12,797 nt of DNA from Fibrobacterales bacterium (GTDB taxonomy: Bacteria > Fibrobacterota > Fibrobacteria > Fibrobacterales > Fibrobacteraceae): contig BNUP01000059.1 of the NCBI GenBank assembly GCA_025997455.1, positions 1-12,797 of the forward strand, given 5' to 3'. The position numbers were made by a program, and so were the translations under genes. The notes below the pieces were generated by a model, which saw only the letters and a program-made list of their open reading frames with translations, did no database searches and was not told the DNA's origin. Positions within the stretch are counted from its first letter, which is position 1. The number at the start of each line of letters is the position of its first letter. Positions 12,571 to 12,797 of the stretch are shown here, one piece after another.

Positions 12571-12797
12571 TTACTTTACCGCAACGCCTTGTGTATGCAC
12601 TGCCGAGCCGTTTTGGATTTTCACAAAATACAAACCCGATGCAGGAACGGGAATGGTGGCGTTGATATTCGGGCGACCAATGGTCGCCCCTACAACACGA
12701 CCACGCGAATCGAACACGGTAATGGTTGCGTTTTGTTGCACTTGCGGCATAAATGCCGCACCTATAACAATGCCGCCATTCACACCACGCACGCTAT
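12571..12797 (-). CDS. C-terminal end of a secreted protein with Por/T9SS-like sorting domain (partial)
   Basis: Only the last 75 codons are in the window; the frame stays open to the right edge, so the true start lies outside. The visible part ends in a beta-sandwich-like tail with ATITVFDSRGRVV, then INATIPVPASGLYFVKI and HTQGVAVK. The pattern of 'V-x-D-x-x-G-R', a 'GLY-x-V-x-I' strand and a short Lys-ended strand is that of type A C-terminal sorting domains used by type IX secretion. The upstream passenger domain is unseen, so function is unknown. The segment GATIGRPNI is encoded by a perfect 19-base palindrome (12671-12689) and may be an in-frame repeat insert. fliO starts 31 bases downstream, so it could be co-transcribed but is probably unrelated in function. 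Confidence 0.75.
   Translation of the reverse strand, partial: SVRGVNGGIVIGAAFMPQVQQNATITVFDSRGRVVGATIGRPNINATIPVPASGLYFVKIQNGSAVHTQGVAVK
12671..12689. repeat. Perfect 19-base palindrome inside the sorting-domain gene
   Basis: GGGCGACCA (12671-12679) and TGGTCGCCC (12681-12689) pair perfectly around one central base. It encodes part of GATIGRPN, located between two conserved beta strands of the sorting domain, where a short loop would be expected. It resembles dispersed GGGCGACC-type palindromes. Confidence 0.7.

Overview
The window comes from a flagellated bacterium with a moderately AT-rich genome and many short palindromic repeats. The best lineage guess is Fibrobacterota, perhaps a flagellated gut relative of Fibrobacter. 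This is inference from a Por/T9SS-like C-terminal sorting domain, a TrpB2-type tryptophan synthase and flagellar export genes occurring together; no rRNA is present to settle it. The stretch looks chromosomal and mostly housekeeping, but its spacers, and even some of its genes, are filled with dispersed repeats.

Layout. Positions 1-491 hold no convincing gene but contain a large inverted repeat and a GC hairpin. Positions 492-2559 (+) carry trpB2 and trmB, nearly abutting. Positions 2729-3442 (+) carry an isoprenylcysteine-methyltransferase-like membrane protein whose C-terminal half is interrupted, in frame, by palindromic repeat DNA. Positions 3513-6146 (-) carry ruvA, guaB and an RsbW-like ATPase, read in that order, with repeat-filled spacers. 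Positions 6271-7788 (+) carry a lone nuoM-like gene, followed at 7834-8982 by an Rpn-family PD-(D/E)XK nuclease with a seven-copy 24-bp coding tandem repeat. Positions 9100-12797 (-) form a flagellar cluster: the tail of a sorting-domain protein, fliO, an N6-adenine DNA methyltransferase, fliP, fliQ and a DMT-type transporter, all closely spaced.

How the parts fit. FliO, FliP and FliQ build the membrane export gate of the flagellar type III apparatus. The methyltransferase between fliO and fliP is the odd member: its Shine-Dalgarno lies in the end of fliO and no restriction enzyme is visible. TrpB2, TrmB, GuaB, RuvA and NuoM are ordinary metabolic, tRNA-modification, repair and respiratory functions.

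Most unusual signals: (1) palindromic elements that appear to sit in frame inside three genes (the ICMT-like gene, the fliP signal-peptide region and the sorting-domain gene); (2) a paired-hairpin element present twice in opposite orientation, once inside the ICMT-like gene and once directly against the stop codon of the Rpn nuclease gene; (3) a G-rich intergenic repeat family at three sites; (4) the methyltransferase inside the flagellar operon; (5) a NuoM homologue with serine where the conserved TM7 lysine is expected. No CRISPR array, tRNA, rRNA or complete insertion sequence was recognised.
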